A stretch of DNA of 53,175 bases from an uncultured Bacteroidota bacterium (GTDB lineage Bacteria; Bacteroidota; Rhodothermia; Rhodothermales; Salinibacteraceae): NCBI GenBank assembly GCA_913055845.1, contig CAJXKO010000010.1:1-53175 (forward strand), in the 5' to 3' direction. The first letter of the stretch is position 1. The number at the start of each line of letters is the position of its first letter. The notes under the pieces were generated by a model. The model worked only from the letters and a program-made list of their open reading frames with translations, did no database searches and was not told the DNA's origin. The position numbers and the translations under genes were made by a program. Positions 1 to 8,697 of this stretch are shown one piece after another.

Positions 1-1173
1 ATTGTCCTCGGCACACCAAGCGACGAAATCGATGCGCTCTACGAGGCACTGGATGCCCGGGCGGCCATAGCCCTGCGTCCCGGCCCGCACGCCTGGATTC
101 CGAAGGGACCGGCGGGGCCGGGCGACCCACCCGATGCGCTTCGGGCCCCTGAGACGGCCCGCACGCCGGACGTCCGGTTTCTAGTGCGCACCTCCGGCAC
201 CACTCAGCTTGCGCGGTGGATTGCACTGTCGGATCGCAACGTGCTGTCGGTTCTGGCGAGCCACCTGCCGCACCTCGCGCTCCACCGGGCCCGCGTCCTG
301 TCCGTATTGCCTTGGGATCACGCCTTCGGACTCGCGCTGGACCTCTTGCCGACACTCTTGGCGGGGGGAGAGGTGATTCGGGATCCGGAGGGCGGCCGCG
401 ATCCCTCTTCGCTCGTGGCCCTCGCCGACAGATGGAGCGCAACACACCTGTCGGCCGTGCCGCTTACCGTGCAGCGCCTGCTCGGGCAGGAGGGCGGGCC
501 GGCCCTGCTGGATCAGTTACGCGGCGGCATCGTCGGGGGCGCTCCGGTACCTGGCCCACTTGCTGAGCGTCTCTCCGAAACGCGCCTCCGGGCGGGCTAC
601 GGCCAGACGGAGGCCGCGCCCGGCATTACTCTTGGGCCGCCGGGACGCTGGGCCGCGAACTATCTGGGCCGCCCTCTTGGCTGTGAGGTGGAGGTGGCGG
701 AGGATGGGGAACTGCTGTTTAGCGGCCCCAACGCCTGCATTGGCGTTTGGCGACGGTGCGAGGGACTCGATCGGCTAGATCCAGGCCGGACCGTCCGCAC
801 CGGCGATCTCGTCCGTCGAGAGGATAATGACGTGTTCTTTGAAGGGCGCAAAGATACTGCCTTCAAGCTGTCCAATGGGCGCCTCGTCCGGGCCGGGGCG
901 TGGGAGGGACGGCTCAAGAGCGCGTACCCGTTCCTACACGATACACTTCTGTTTACACCGGACGGCACCGACGTGGCCCTCGCACTCTGTACTGACCGTC
1001 CGCCAGCCGACTGTCCGTCGCTGGGCGATTTGCGGGAGTTCCTCGGCGGGCTCGGCAGCCGGCTGGACGAGGTTACGACTGTTTCCCCTGAGAACTGGAT
1101 CCAATTGCCGAAAGGCGCGGTAGATCGGGATGTGATGACTCGTCGACTGCGGGACGGCCTCTCCTCCGGCTAA
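1..1173 (+). CDS. AMP-binding (adenylate-forming) enzyme, 5'-truncated by the window edge
   Basis: The frame is open from base 1, so 390 codons of the C-terminal part are visible. It belongs to the acyl-CoA synthetase/MenE-like adenylate-forming superfamily, which activates carboxylic acids as acyl-adenylates. The A3 phosphate-binding loop is at about residues 63-72 (RTSGTTQLARW), the A5 motif GYGQTEA is near residue 200 and RTGDLV (A7) near 268. Two core positions are off: the A3 loop lacks the usual G-x-P-K after SGTT, and the C-terminal A10 site reads PKGAVDR, with Ala where the catalytic lysine of GK-[VI]-x-R normally sits. This resembles the divergent AMP-ligases of aryl-polyene or fatty-acid-like clusters, or a degenerate enzyme. 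The upstream neighbours that would decide this lie outside the window. Superfamily call sure; substrate unknown. Confidence 0.8.
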   Translation: MVLGTPSDEIDALYEALDARAAIALRPGPHAWIPKGPAGPGDPPDALRAPETARTPDVRFLVRTSGTTQLARWIALSDRNVLSVLASHLPHLALHRARVLSVLPWDHAFGLALDLLPTLLAGGEVIRDPEGGRDPSSLVALADRWSATHLSAVPLTVQRLLGQEGGPALLDQLRGGIVGGAPVPGPLAERLSETRLRAGYGQTEAAPGITLGPPGRWAANYLGRPLGCEVEVAEDGELLFSGPNACIGVWRRCEGLDRLDPGRTVRTGDLVRREDNDVFFEGRKDTAFKLSNGRLVRAGAWEGRLKSAYPFLHDTLLFTPDGTDVALALCTDRPPADCPSLGDLREFLGGLGSRLDEVTTVSPENWIQLPKGAVDRDVMTRRLRDGLSSG

Positions 1174-1226
1174 ACCGAATCTCTTCGTGTTGTCCCGTTC
1201 GGCTTGTTGCCCCCGTTCCAATCTCT

Positions 1227-1250
1227 TCATTCGTCATGTCATTCGTCATG
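1227..1250 (+). repeat. Perfect 12-bp tandem duplication spanning the DUF427 start codon
   Basis: The unit TCATTCGTCATG occurs twice head to tail (1227-1238 and 1239-1250). Each copy ends in an ATG in the same frame, so the gene has two possible starts four codons apart (1236 and 1248). It looks like a small slippage duplication and is not part of the protein family's conserved region. Confidence 0.85.
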
Positions 1251-1739
1251 CCGACGCCTACAGAGCCTGGCCCCGAACAAGAGTCCGTCTGGAACTACCC
1301 GCGTCCCCCCGCGCTCGAATCGACGGACCGGCGCATCCGCGTCGTCTTCAACGACGTGACCATCGCCGACACGACCGATGCGATGCGCGTTCTCGAAACG
1401 AGCCACCCCCCGGCCTACTACGTGCCGCCCACGGACGTGGCCATGGAGCACCTGGAGCAGGAGTCCCGCACCACGATGTGCGAGTTCAAGGGCCGCGCCG
1501 TCTACTACACCGTGACCGTGGGCGACCGCTCGTCGCGCAGTGCGGCGTGGGCGTATCCCGATCCCACGGACCGCTTCGCCGCCCTCGAAGACCACGTCAC
1601 GTTCTACGCCAGCAAGGTCGATGCCTGCTACGTCGACGACGAGCAGGCCCGTGCCCAGGAGGGCGACTTCTACGGCGGGTGGATCACTGACGACGTCGTG
1701 GGCCCGTTCAAGGGCGGGTCCGGAACCATGGGCTGGTAG
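1236..1739 (+). CDS. DUF427 domain protein
   Basis: A 167-residue soluble protein matching the DUF427 family along its whole length. Family signatures are SVWNYPRPP near the N-terminus, VRVLETSHPPAYY-like text at about residues 49-64 (MRVLETSHPPAYYVPP), CEFKGRAVYY in the middle, AAWAYPDPT, and the terminal run FYGGWITDDVVGPFKGGSGT. DUF427 proteins are small beta-rich proteins of unknown biochemical role, often near oxidoreductases or photoprotection genes; no activity is established. The start is 1236, or possibly 1248, because a 12-bp duplication repeats the start codon. It follows the upstream AMP-binding gene by 62 bp on the same strand, so co-transcription is possible. Family assignment is firm; function unknown. 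Confidence 0.92.
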   Translation: MSFVMPTPTEPGPEQESVWNYPRPPALESTDRRIRVVFNDVTIADTTDAMRVLETSHPPAYYVPPTDVAMEHLEQESRTTMCEFKGRAVYYTVTVGDRSSRSAAWAYPDPTDRFAALEDHVTFYASKVDACYVDDEQARAQEGDFYGGWITDDVVGPFKGGSGTMGW

Positions 1740-1845
1740 GGAAATGAGGCCAAGAGGCCGCCCTGTTACAATTGAGGCGATCTAGGCGGCCCAACGAAGG
1801 GAGCAAGAGATTCAGTCCCTTCGGAATGGCGCTCCGACCTACACC

Positions 1846-2625
1846 ATGTGCACTGGCCTCTTGCCTCTGGGACGGCAATCTCGACGGAAGAGGTCGCTGT
1901 CTTACCTATCCGATTCTGGAAATACGGACTTCACGAGCCGCGCTGTTTTTCTTGTGGGGGCTGCGGCGATCATCCTGGGAGTGGGACTTGAAACCAGCGT
2001 GCTCCAGGCCCAGGATCGGGCGTTTCAGTCCCTACCGCTTCGGCCCATTGGCCCTGACGCACCATCCCCTAGCGCTTTGGCGAGCGGAGGGCTTTCGCCC
2101 CGTTCCCGTGCACTGCTCGGGGGCACGATCGGCGTAGGCGCGGGGGTTCCCCTCGGTGTTCTTCTGATACGGGCGTCTCGGAGCGAGTCGGCAGAATTCA
2201 GCGGAGACGACGAGCTCGGGGCTCGGTTGGGTGCGGGGCTTCTGGGTGCAGTCGCGCTCGTCGGGGGAGGGCCCATCGGGGCCGTTCAGGCGCTCGGGGG
2301 CGGTGAGGCGACCACCTACGCGGGAGCGGTGGTTGGGGAGTTGTTGCTCGGGGGCGCAGGACTTGCCCTCGGTTCGGCCCTCGGGAGCCGCACAGACTCG
2401 CGTCGGGCATGGAGCCTCGCTCTCGGCATGCCCCTCGCGGCCGTCGGGGCGGCCGGGGGCGCCATTCTCGAAAGCGATGGGGATGCTCACCGCCGTTCGG
2501 CCGCCGTGGCGCGCACCCACGACGGAGCGTGGCGCATCCGCATGCCGGACGTGCAGATTGCTCCCGTCGCTCGGGGAAAGGGCGCCGTCTCGGCGCAGGC
2601 TACGCCCGTGCGGATCCGACTTTGA
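1846..2625 (+). CDS. Hypothetical Gly/Ala-rich membrane protein
   Basis: No family recognised. The 259-residue product has one clear hydrophobic segment near residues 33-50 (VFLVGAAAIILGVGLETSV), followed by AQ, which could serve as a signal-peptidase site. Residues about 85-210 are very rich in Gly, Ala and Leu in alternating hydrophobic blocks (for example GGTIGVGAGVPLGVLL and GELLLGGAGLALGSALGS), which could be glycine-zipper membrane helices. The C-terminal 45 residues are polar and basic. The N-terminal 30 residues before the hydrophobic segment are atypical for a signal peptide, so the true start may be internal. Codon and GC use match the neighbours. It is convergent with the downstream PLP-enzyme gene, 84 bp away. 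Confidence 0.55.
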   Translation: MCTGLLPLGRQSRRKRSLSYLSDSGNTDFTSRAVFLVGAAAIILGVGLETSVLQAQDRAFQSLPLRPIGPDAPSPSALASGGLSPRSRALLGGTIGVGAGVPLGVLLIRASRSESAEFSGDDELGARLGAGLLGAVALVGGGPIGAVQALGGGEATTYAGAVVGELLLGGAGLALGSALGSRTDSRRAWSLALGMPLAAVGAAGGAILESDGDAHRRSAAVARTHDGAWRIRMPDVQIAPVARGKGAVSAQATPVRIRL

Positions 2626-2709
2626 TCTGTCATCGTCACCGGGCTACAGTCGGGACTGGGCGCGGCTCTCCGTTTCCGAGTGGTTCGATATCCGCCCCGG
2701 TGCTCGGGG

Positions 2710-3909
2710 TTAGCCTACCTGATCCAGCGCACGATCGAGATCGTCGCGCAGGTCCTCGAACGACTCCACGCCCACGCTGAGGCGGATCAGCGAGTCGGTG
2801 AGGCCGATCTTGCGCCGCTCCTCGGCCGGGATGGACGCGTGGGTCATGGAGGCGGGGTGCTCGATGAGGCTTTCCACGCCGCCGAGGCTTTCGGCGAGGG
2901 TGAAGACCTCCACGGCGTCTAGAATGGCGAGCGCCTTGTCCATGTCGTCGTCGGCCAGCTCGAACGAAATCATGCCGCCGTAGTCCGACATCTGCTTCTG
3001 CGCGAGGGCGTGGCCGGGATGAGAGGGAAGCCCGGGGTACCGCACGAGCCCCACCTTCTCGTGGGCGTTGAGCATCTGGGCGAGCCGCCGCGCACTGTCG
3101 CAGTGCTGCTCCATGCGTAGGTGCAGCGTCTTGGTGCCGCGCAGCGTCAGGAAGCAGTCCATGGGGCCGGGGGCCGCGCCGGTGCTCTTGATTTGGAACC
3201 GCAGCTTCTCCGCCCACTCGTCCGAGTTGGTACACACGGCCCCGAGGATGAGGTCGGAGTGGCCGCCCAGGTACTTCGTCGCGGAATGGAGCACCATGTC
3301 GGCGCCGTGGTCGAGGGGCTGCTGGAGGTAGGGTGTGGCGAACGTATTGTCGACCGCCACCGTCACGTCGTGGGCGTGAGCCCGTTCGCTGAGGGCTTCG
3401 ATGTCCACCACGCGCATGAGCGGATTGGTGGGGGTTTCAATCCATAGGAGCCGCGTGGCGTCTGTAATCGCCTCGTTCACCGCGTCCAGGTCGCTCATGT
3501 CCACGAACGAGGTGTGAATGTCGAGCGGCTCAAAGATCTCCCGCAGCAGCCGGTAGGTCCCGCCGTACAGATCGTCCGTGGCGACAATGTGGTCGCCGGG
3601 CCGCAAGCTCTTCACGATGGCGTCGATGCCGGCCACGCCGGAGCTGAATGCGATGCCGTGCTTTGCGCCTTCCAGCGAGGCGAGATTGCCTTCCAGCGCC
3701 GTGCGCGTCGGGTTGGACACCCGTGAATACTCGTAGCCCTTGTGGGCGCCGGGGGCCTCCTGGGCGTACGTCGAGGTCTGGTAGATGGGCGTCATCACCG
3801 CGCCGGTAGACGGGTCGGGCTGCTGCCCGGCGTGCACGGCCCGGGTCCCGAAGCCTTGAGGGGCGTCGGAGGAGGTTTCGTCGTTCGATGAGGGAGGAAA
3901 GTCTGACAT
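2710..3909 (-). CDS. Cystathionine gamma-synthase/lyase family PLP enzyme
   Basis: A 399-residue, full-length member of the Cys/Met-metabolism PLP-dependent family (transsulfuration). Visible motifs, N- to C-terminal, are YSRVSNPTR, the cofactor-stacking region with FSSGVAGID, ETPTNPLMRVVDI, VDNTFATPYLQQPL, the Schiff-base lysine in SATKYLGGHSD, and the C-terminal ESLGGVESLIEHPASMTH. These enzymes handle cystathionine (MetB/MetC/CGL) or O-acylhomoserine plus sulfide. Sequence alone does not separate synthase from lyase, though the overall pattern is closest to proteins annotated as cystathionine gamma-synthase. Residues 1-20 form an acidic, Ser-rich extension typical of halophile proteins. 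It is a single gene; no SAM or other riboswitch was seen upstream. Confidence 0.92.
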   Translation of the reverse strand: MSDFPPSSNDETSSDAPQGFGTRAVHAGQQPDPSTGAVMTPIYQTSTYAQEAPGAHKGYEYSRVSNPTRTALEGNLASLEGAKHGIAFSSGVAGIDAIVKSLRPGDHIVATDDLYGGTYRLLREIFEPLDIHTSFVDMSDLDAVNEAITDATRLLWIETPTNPLMRVVDIEALSERAHAHDVTVAVDNTFATPYLQQPLDHGADMVLHSATKYLGGHSDLILGAVCTNSDEWAEKLRFQIKSTGAAPGPMDCFLTLRGTKTLHLRMEQHCDSARRLAQMLNAHEKVGLVRYPGLPSHPGHALAQKQMSDYGGMISFELADDDMDKALAILDAVEVFTLAESLGGVESLIEHPASMTHASIPAEERRKIGLTDSLIRLSVGVESFEDLRDDLDRALDQVG

Positions 3910-4044
3910 AAAACAGCGGTTAAATGACGGTGAGAGGGCGGCGGGAGACTTCGTGGTGCGCGCGTCGCGTCCTCATGCGTCGACCCTATTCTGATGGTTC
4001 GAAGCGGTTCCAGTCGGTGCTGACAGACTGATGCCTGTGCGTAC

Positions 4045-4079
4045 AAAGCCCCGAGCCTCCGGCGGGGGAGACTCGGGGC
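4045..4079 (-). terminator. Rho-independent terminator of the TPR lipoprotein gene
   Basis: On the minus strand an 8-bp perfect stem GCCCCGAG/CTCGGGGC (arms at 4072-4079 and 4048-4055) encloses a 16-nt GC-rich loop and is followed by a short T run (TTTG). It lies 33 bp beyond the stop codon of the TPR gene at 4113. The T tract is short, so termination strength is uncertain. Confidence 0.6.
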
Positions 4080-4112
4080 CTAATTGAAGGTCGGGATGGT
4101 AGGGGACGAGTG

Positions 4113-5672
4113 TCAACCGCCGTCGCTACTACTGCCTCCACTACCGGTGGCAGTCTGACCGGCGCATTCCTTGACCTGCTCAGCCTTTTCCGTCTGCTCG
4201 GTTTGCACGTACGCCTGGAAGAGCGCCGAGCACGCGTTCTGTCGGTAGCGGTCGCCCGGACCACTGAGCTGGCGGGCCCGCTCCAGTGGCGGAATGGCGT
4301 CACGGAAGAGTGAGAGGCGCTGGTCGTCCAACTCCTTCACCATTTTCCGCTCCTCCTCCGTCGGGTTGCGATCCTTTGCCGTCAGGGAGTCGCGCAGGGA
4401 CACGAGGCTGTCCTGGAGCGCAACGCCCTTGTTCAGGTAGGCCGCGCCGAGGTTGTACTGCTTCTTCGGGTCCTCCGGATCGAGTTCCACGGCCTTTGCA
4501 AGCTGCTCGGCCGCCTCGTCGTACCGGTCCGCATTGAGCAGGAGTGACCCGTAATTGTAGCGGTACGTCGCGTCTTCCGGGTTGCGTTCAATCTGCTGCT
4601 CGTATGCTCGCATCGCCCGCTCGGTGTCGCCCGTCTCGTTGAGGGCATTCAGGCGGAAGTTCCGAATTTCGGCCAGGGGCGTCATGGACGTCAGGTCCGC
4701 CGAAAGAGAAAGGGTGTCGGACACCGCCATGCTCTGGCCGGAGGCAGCCTCCGTCCCCTGCTTGTAGAGGGTCACTTGCAGTCGGCCCTTCGTCTGTCGC
4801 TTTCCGCCCTCTGTCTTGTAGAAGGACCCGGAGACCATGCCTTCGTCGGTCGAGAGTTCAATGCGTCCCGGGACCGTGCCCTCCACGCTCCGAGAGGATC
4901 CGCCGGCTTCGATGGTCCCAGCGTATTGTACGCCGCGGGTCCCCGAGAAGCGGAAGTGCGTAGGACGGTTCGAAAGATCGTCGATCGCCCGTTCGGTCAC
5001 CTCAATTGTCTGCTCTGGCTGCTCATTCTGGAGATACAGCTGTGACAGAATGGTGTAGGCATTCTTCGTGGGCTGGTCTTCCTTCTCTATGTAGCGCTCC
5101 AGAATCGGGATGACCGTGCTCATCTCTTCGGTCATGTTGCCGCTCTCGCTAAGCCGGGCGGCCCGGAGGCGAGAGAAGGCCTCGTTGAGGATGGGGCCGG
5201 TGGAGTCGGGCTGAATGGCTCCCGCAGCACCAAAGAAGGCCGCCGCCCTCATAAACTGGTCTCGGGACTGGGAGCGCCGAGCCTCGTTAAAGGTGTCTGC
5301 TCCCTTCTGGTACTCCTGAATAAACTGCAGCTCCCGCTGCTCCTGCACGGAGCTGCGCTGTCCCGGGTCAAATTCGATGGCCTTCTCTTCGGCTTGTCGG
5401 GCCTGCGCAAACAGGTCCTTGTACTCATTGGGCGGCATCGTGCTGTCGGCCATTTGGCGCAGGATGCGAGCCTTCATCATGTACGCATCCACGTTGGCGG
5501 AGTCCTGGGTAAGTGCCGAGTCCACGTTGGCCAAGGCGCGGTCGTAGTTTTGCTGTTCCATGGCGCTCTCGGCCGCACTCATATTGGGATTGCCAGCCGA
5601 GCAACCTGACAGAGCCAGGAGCCCGAGGGTCCCCAAAAAGAGTGCAAAGAGCGCTGACTGTCGCGTCGTCAT
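4113..5672 (-). CDS. TPR-repeat lipoprotein
   Basis: A 519-residue predicted lipoprotein. The N-terminus has a signal peptide ending in a lipobox, ALSGC, with Cys24 as the lipidation site. TPR-like helical pairs are seen near residues 40-75 (NYDRALANVDSALTQDSANVDAY) and, very clearly, at about 370-425 (ATYRYNYGSLLLNADRYDEAAEQ, then VELDPEDPKKQYNLG). The middle, about 240-330, is a beta-rich stretch without TPR character. The C-terminus ends in a Ser/Gly-rich tail. Such proteins usually act as periplasmic scaffolds for protein complexes; no specific partner can be named. It has its own terminator and a 340-bp upstream gap, so it is probably monocistronic. Confidence 0.85.
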   Translation of the reverse strand: MTTRQSALFALFLGTLGLLALSGCSAGNPNMSAAESAMEQQNYDRALANVDSALTQDSANVDAYMMKARILRQMADSTMPPNEYKDLFAQARQAEEKAIEFDPGQRSSVQEQRELQFIQEYQKGADTFNEARRSQSRDQFMRAAAFFGAAGAIQPDSTGPILNEAFSRLRAARLSESGNMTEEMSTVIPILERYIEKEDQPTKNAYTILSQLYLQNEQPEQTIEVTERAIDDLSNRPTHFRFSGTRGVQYAGTIEAGGSSRSVEGTVPGRIELSTDEGMVSGSFYKTEGGKRQTKGRLQVTLYKQGTEAASGQSMAVSDTLSLSADLTSMTPLAEIRNFRLNALNETGDTERAMRAYEQQIERNPEDATYRYNYGSLLLNADRYDEAAEQLAKAVELDPEDPKKQYNLGAAYLNKGVALQDSLVSLRDSLTAKDRNPTEEERKMVKELDDQRLSLFRDAIPPLERARQLSGPGDRYRQNACSALFQAYVQTEQTEKAEQVKECAGQTATGSGGSSSDGG

Positions 5673-6012
5673 GGTGGAAAGTCGTCGGTCCGTGAGGGCG
5701 GCGAGAATGCGGCGTTCACGCGGTGCCGTTCAGCCGGGCGGAAAGCCTCAGGGGACTATCCCACGGTTGAACGACAGGGTAGTGTGACATTTTAGGATAG
5801 TAGGAATGGGGAGACCATTCAATACGTTTCCGGAATTTCATTCGTGAACTTCCGATCTATCGATTGGGAACTGGTGCGTTGTAACTGCTCGTCCGCTTTA
5901 TTTTCTTAAATTCGGCGCCTGTAAGGAGACGTCCAAAAATCCATCATCGGGCGTCGTGCCATACGGTCCCCGCGCCGCTCCTGTGGCTTTTCACTTGCCC
6001 TACCCCCTCCCC
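5673..6012. other. Divergent intergenic region, TPR lipoprotein / unknown-FAH unit
   Basis: 340 bases between two divergent genes. The part from about 5780 to 5935 is more AT-rich than its surroundings (for example TTTATTTTCTTAAATTC near 5896-5912) and probably holds promoters for both directions. No clear -33/-7 pair, operator or hairpin could be singled out. Confidence 0.4.
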
Positions 6013-7023
6013 ATGGAAATGGACTCCCCCGATCCGTCCGATTCGCTCGTCACGCCGGGCCTTCGGACGCTCCTCGACGAGATTCTCGATTACGCCGGAT
6101 TGTTTCCCCCGGCGGATCTCTCGCTCCACCGGGCCCTGCAGAACTACGCGGAGTACCGGCATGAGGACGAGTCGTGGATGCTCTCCCGATTTGTCCTCCC
6201 GGTCCGTCGTCTGCCCGACCTGTCGACCCACCGAAGCATCCTGAAGCAAGGCCCTCCCTATGTCTTCTCGGTGCTCGGGACGGGCGGGGCCACGGCGGAT
6301 ACATTCCTGGACGCGTTCGGGCGGGACCTGGAGGTCATCGACGACTTCGATGAGGCGCATGGCGGGCGGGCAGAGGTCGACACGATGGAGGTACCCCTCC
6401 CCGATGCCCTCGTGGGGGAAGGGCAGTCGGACCTGTCGTCGTTCCTCGACGCCCTAGATCGCACACTCGTGACGACAGGGACAGCCAAGCTCGATCTTTT
6501 CCTGGAGGTGCCCATGCACCGGACCGCCGTCAATGGCCTTTCGTCACTGTGCGCCGCCGTGGCCGAGCACAACAGCCGACAAGCCGTGCCCCCTCGGAGC
6601 CTCGCCGGCCTGAAAGTGCGCTGTGGAGGGGGCGAGCCCGCCGACGTGCCCGCCGTCGACGATGTCGCGGCCCTCATCGTCGCGTGCCGGAACGCGAGCG
6701 TGCCCTTCAAAGCCACGGCGGGTCTCCACCATCCGGTGCGTCACTACGACGATGGGCTGGATACGGAAATGCACGGCTTCCTCAATGTCTTTGTCGCCGC
6801 GGTCCTCGCCGCCGAGCGCGACCTTGATCGCTCTGATGTGGAAGCCATCCTACGAGAAGACACTGCGGACAACTTCCGGTTTCTCAAAGACGCAATTGCG
6901 TGGCGGGACCTTACGGCGTCGCTCGACGGGGTGCGGCACGTCCGCGACACCCTCGCTCGCTCCTTTGGAAGTTGCAGCTTTGAGGAGCCCGTCGATCACC
7001 TCCGAGACCTCGAATTGCTTTAA
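6013..7023 (+). CDS. Conserved protein of unknown function linked to fumarylacetoacetase
   Basis: 336 residues from the ATG at 6013; an in-frame GTG at 5956 would add 19 residues but they look non-coding in character. No domain of known activity was recognised. Strongly structured segments are ILDYAGLFPPADL near the N-terminus, WMLSRFVLPVRRL, LAGLKVRCGG in the middle, and PFKATAGLHHPVRHY followed by HGFLNVFVAA. The Lys in PFKATAG and the paired His in GLHHP look like active-site residues. The order of these elements along the chain (LDLFLEVP, then LKVRCGG, then PFKATAGLHHP) is suggestive of a TIM-barrel enzyme. It sits 109 bp upstream of fumarylacetoacetase on the same strand, so a role in tyrosine/homogentisate breakdown is likely by context only. 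Confidence 0.8.
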   Translation: MEMDSPDPSDSLVTPGLRTLLDEILDYAGLFPPADLSLHRALQNYAEYRHEDESWMLSRFVLPVRRLPDLSTHRSILKQGPPYVFSVLGTGGATADTFLDAFGRDLEVIDDFDEAHGGRAEVDTMEVPLPDALVGEGQSDLSSFLDALDRTLVTTGTAKLDLFLEVPMHRTAVNGLSSLCAAVAEHNSRQAVPPRSLAGLKVRCGGGEPADVPAVDDVAALIVACRNASVPFKATAGLHHPVRHYDDGLDTEMHGFLNVFVAAVLAAERDLDRSDVEAILREDTADNFRFLKDAIAWRDLTASLDGVRHVRDTLARSFGSCSFEEPVDHLRDLELL

Positions 7024-7132
7024 TTTCTGATTTCTCCCTCCGATGTCCGGACCGGTCTGATGCCGCTGAACGATCGCCCCCCGGTACGGCCCCTGAATCC
7101 TCGACGCACACTTCAACTCCCACCTCTCCTAC

Positions 7133-8422
7133 ATGACTGATTCGACCACCGATCCCGCTCTGTCCTCGTTTCTCGACGTGGACGCCGACCACCCGTTTCC
7201 CATCCAAAATCTTCCCTATGGCGTTTTTACGCCGCCGAACACAACGGTCCCTCGTGTGGGCGTCGCCATTGGCGATCACGTGCTCGACCTGGCCCTGCTC
7301 AACGAAGAAGGGGCCTTCGACACCCTGAATCTCCGGAATGTGCGCCCGTTCGCCCAGCCGAGCCTAAACGAGTTCATGGCCCTCGGGGCCGAGGCGTGGG
7401 CGGCTGTTCGAGAGCAGATCCAGACGCTCCTCCGGGCCGACACGGACGAATTGCGCGACGACGCCTCCCTCCGCGAGCGGGCGCTTTGGCCGCGAGAAGA
7501 TGTTGCGCTCCATCTGCCTGTCGAGGTGGGCGACTACACGGACTTCTACTCGTCGAAACAACACGCCACGAACGTGGGGACGATGTTTCGGGGTGCCGAA
7601 AATGCCCTGAAAGACAACTGGGTGCATCTGCCGGTCGGCTACCACGGTCGGGCCAGTTCGGTCATCCTGAGCGGGCAAGATGTGCGCCGTCCCTGCGGCC
7701 AAACGCGTCCCGACGACGATGCACCGCCGGTCTTCGGGCCCTCAAAACTACTCGACTTTGAGTTGGAAACCGGATTCTTCGTCGGGGATGGCAATGCCCT
7801 TGGAACCTCCATCCCCATCGATACGGCCGACGAGCACATCTTTGGCATGGTGCTGGTCAACGACTGGAGTGCCCGTGACATTCAGGGATGGGAATACGAC
7901 CCCCTCGGCCCGTTTCTGGGCAAGAGCTTCGCGACCACCATTTCGCCGTGGGTGGTGCCCATGGCGGCCCTAGAGCCGTTCCGAACGGCCGGCCCCACGC
8001 AAGAGCCCGAGCCACTCGACTACCTGCAGGCTGAGGGCGACGCGGCCTACGACATCACCCTGGAGGTCGACCTCCAAACGCCGTCGATGGCCGAGCCCCA
8101 CACCATTTGCCGCAGTAACACCAAGCACCTTTACTGGACAATGCGGCAGCAACTGGCCCATCACACCATCAACGGCTGCAACGCCCGGCCCGGTGACCTG
8201 ATGGCCTCCGGCACTATCAGCGGCCCCACGGAAGACAGCTACGGCAGCATGCTCGAATTGTCGTGGCGCGGAGAGAACCCCGTGGCCCTGCCCGGTGATG
8301 AGACCCGCTCGTTCCTCGAAGACGGCGATCGCGTAGTCCTGCGAGGCTACGCCCAGGGAGATGGATATCGCGTTGGTTTTGGCCCCGCGGAAGGGACGGT
8401 GCTCCCGGCCACGTGCACCTGA
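7133..8422 (+). CDS. fahA: Fumarylacetoacetase
   Basis: 429 residues, the usual length. The enzyme hydrolyses 4-fumarylacetoacetate to fumarate and acetoacetate, the last step of tyrosine/homogentisate catabolism, in the cytoplasm. The N-terminal SH3-like domain begins with HPFPIQNLPYGVF. The catalytic domain shows all metal and substrate motifs: YTDFYSSKQHATNVG (Asp ligand and catalytic His), LPVGYHGRASS, LDFELETGFFVG (the two Glu ligands), VLVNDWSARDIQGWEYDPLGPF (Asp ligand) and the C-terminal NGCNARPGDLMASGTISGP. Neither homogentisate dioxygenase nor maleylacetoacetate isomerase is in the window. The upstream unknown gene is probably in the same transcript. No terminator was seen in the 275 bp downstream. 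Confidence 0.97.
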   Translation: MTDSTTDPALSSFLDVDADHPFPIQNLPYGVFTPPNTTVPRVGVAIGDHVLDLALLNEEGAFDTLNLRNVRPFAQPSLNEFMALGAEAWAAVREQIQTLLRADTDELRDDASLRERALWPREDVALHLPVEVGDYTDFYSSKQHATNVGTMFRGAENALKDNWVHLPVGYHGRASSVILSGQDVRRPCGQTRPDDDAPPVFGPSKLLDFELETGFFVGDGNALGTSIPIDTADEHIFGMVLVNDWSARDIQGWEYDPLGPFLGKSFATTISPWVVPMAALEPFRTAGPTQEPEPLDYLQAEGDAAYDITLEVDLQTPSMAEPHTICRSNTKHLYWTMRQQLAHHTINGCNARPGDLMASGTISGPTEDSYGSMLELSWRGENPVALPGDETRSFLEDGDRVVLRGYAQGDGYRVGFGPAEGTVLPATCT

Positions 8423-8697
8423 GGCGCTGCAGAGGTGGACGAGTTGGCAGGGGAGACTGCGAAATCGTCAACGTCGTGACAGAACGCCCGGTTACGAGAT
8501 TGACACAATTGCGGGGCTTCGGGTCGGGGCTGTCACCTCGTCCGGGCTCCCCGTCGAACTGACAGAGGGTGCGGGGGCACACGCCGAGTGGTACGGGTGT
8601 TGCTCCTACGGGCAAATGAATTCGGCGGCGACAGTTGGCCCACGGGGCCGAGCCGTCGTCTCACACGCCCTTTCACGCAAAGCTACCACTCTGAATT

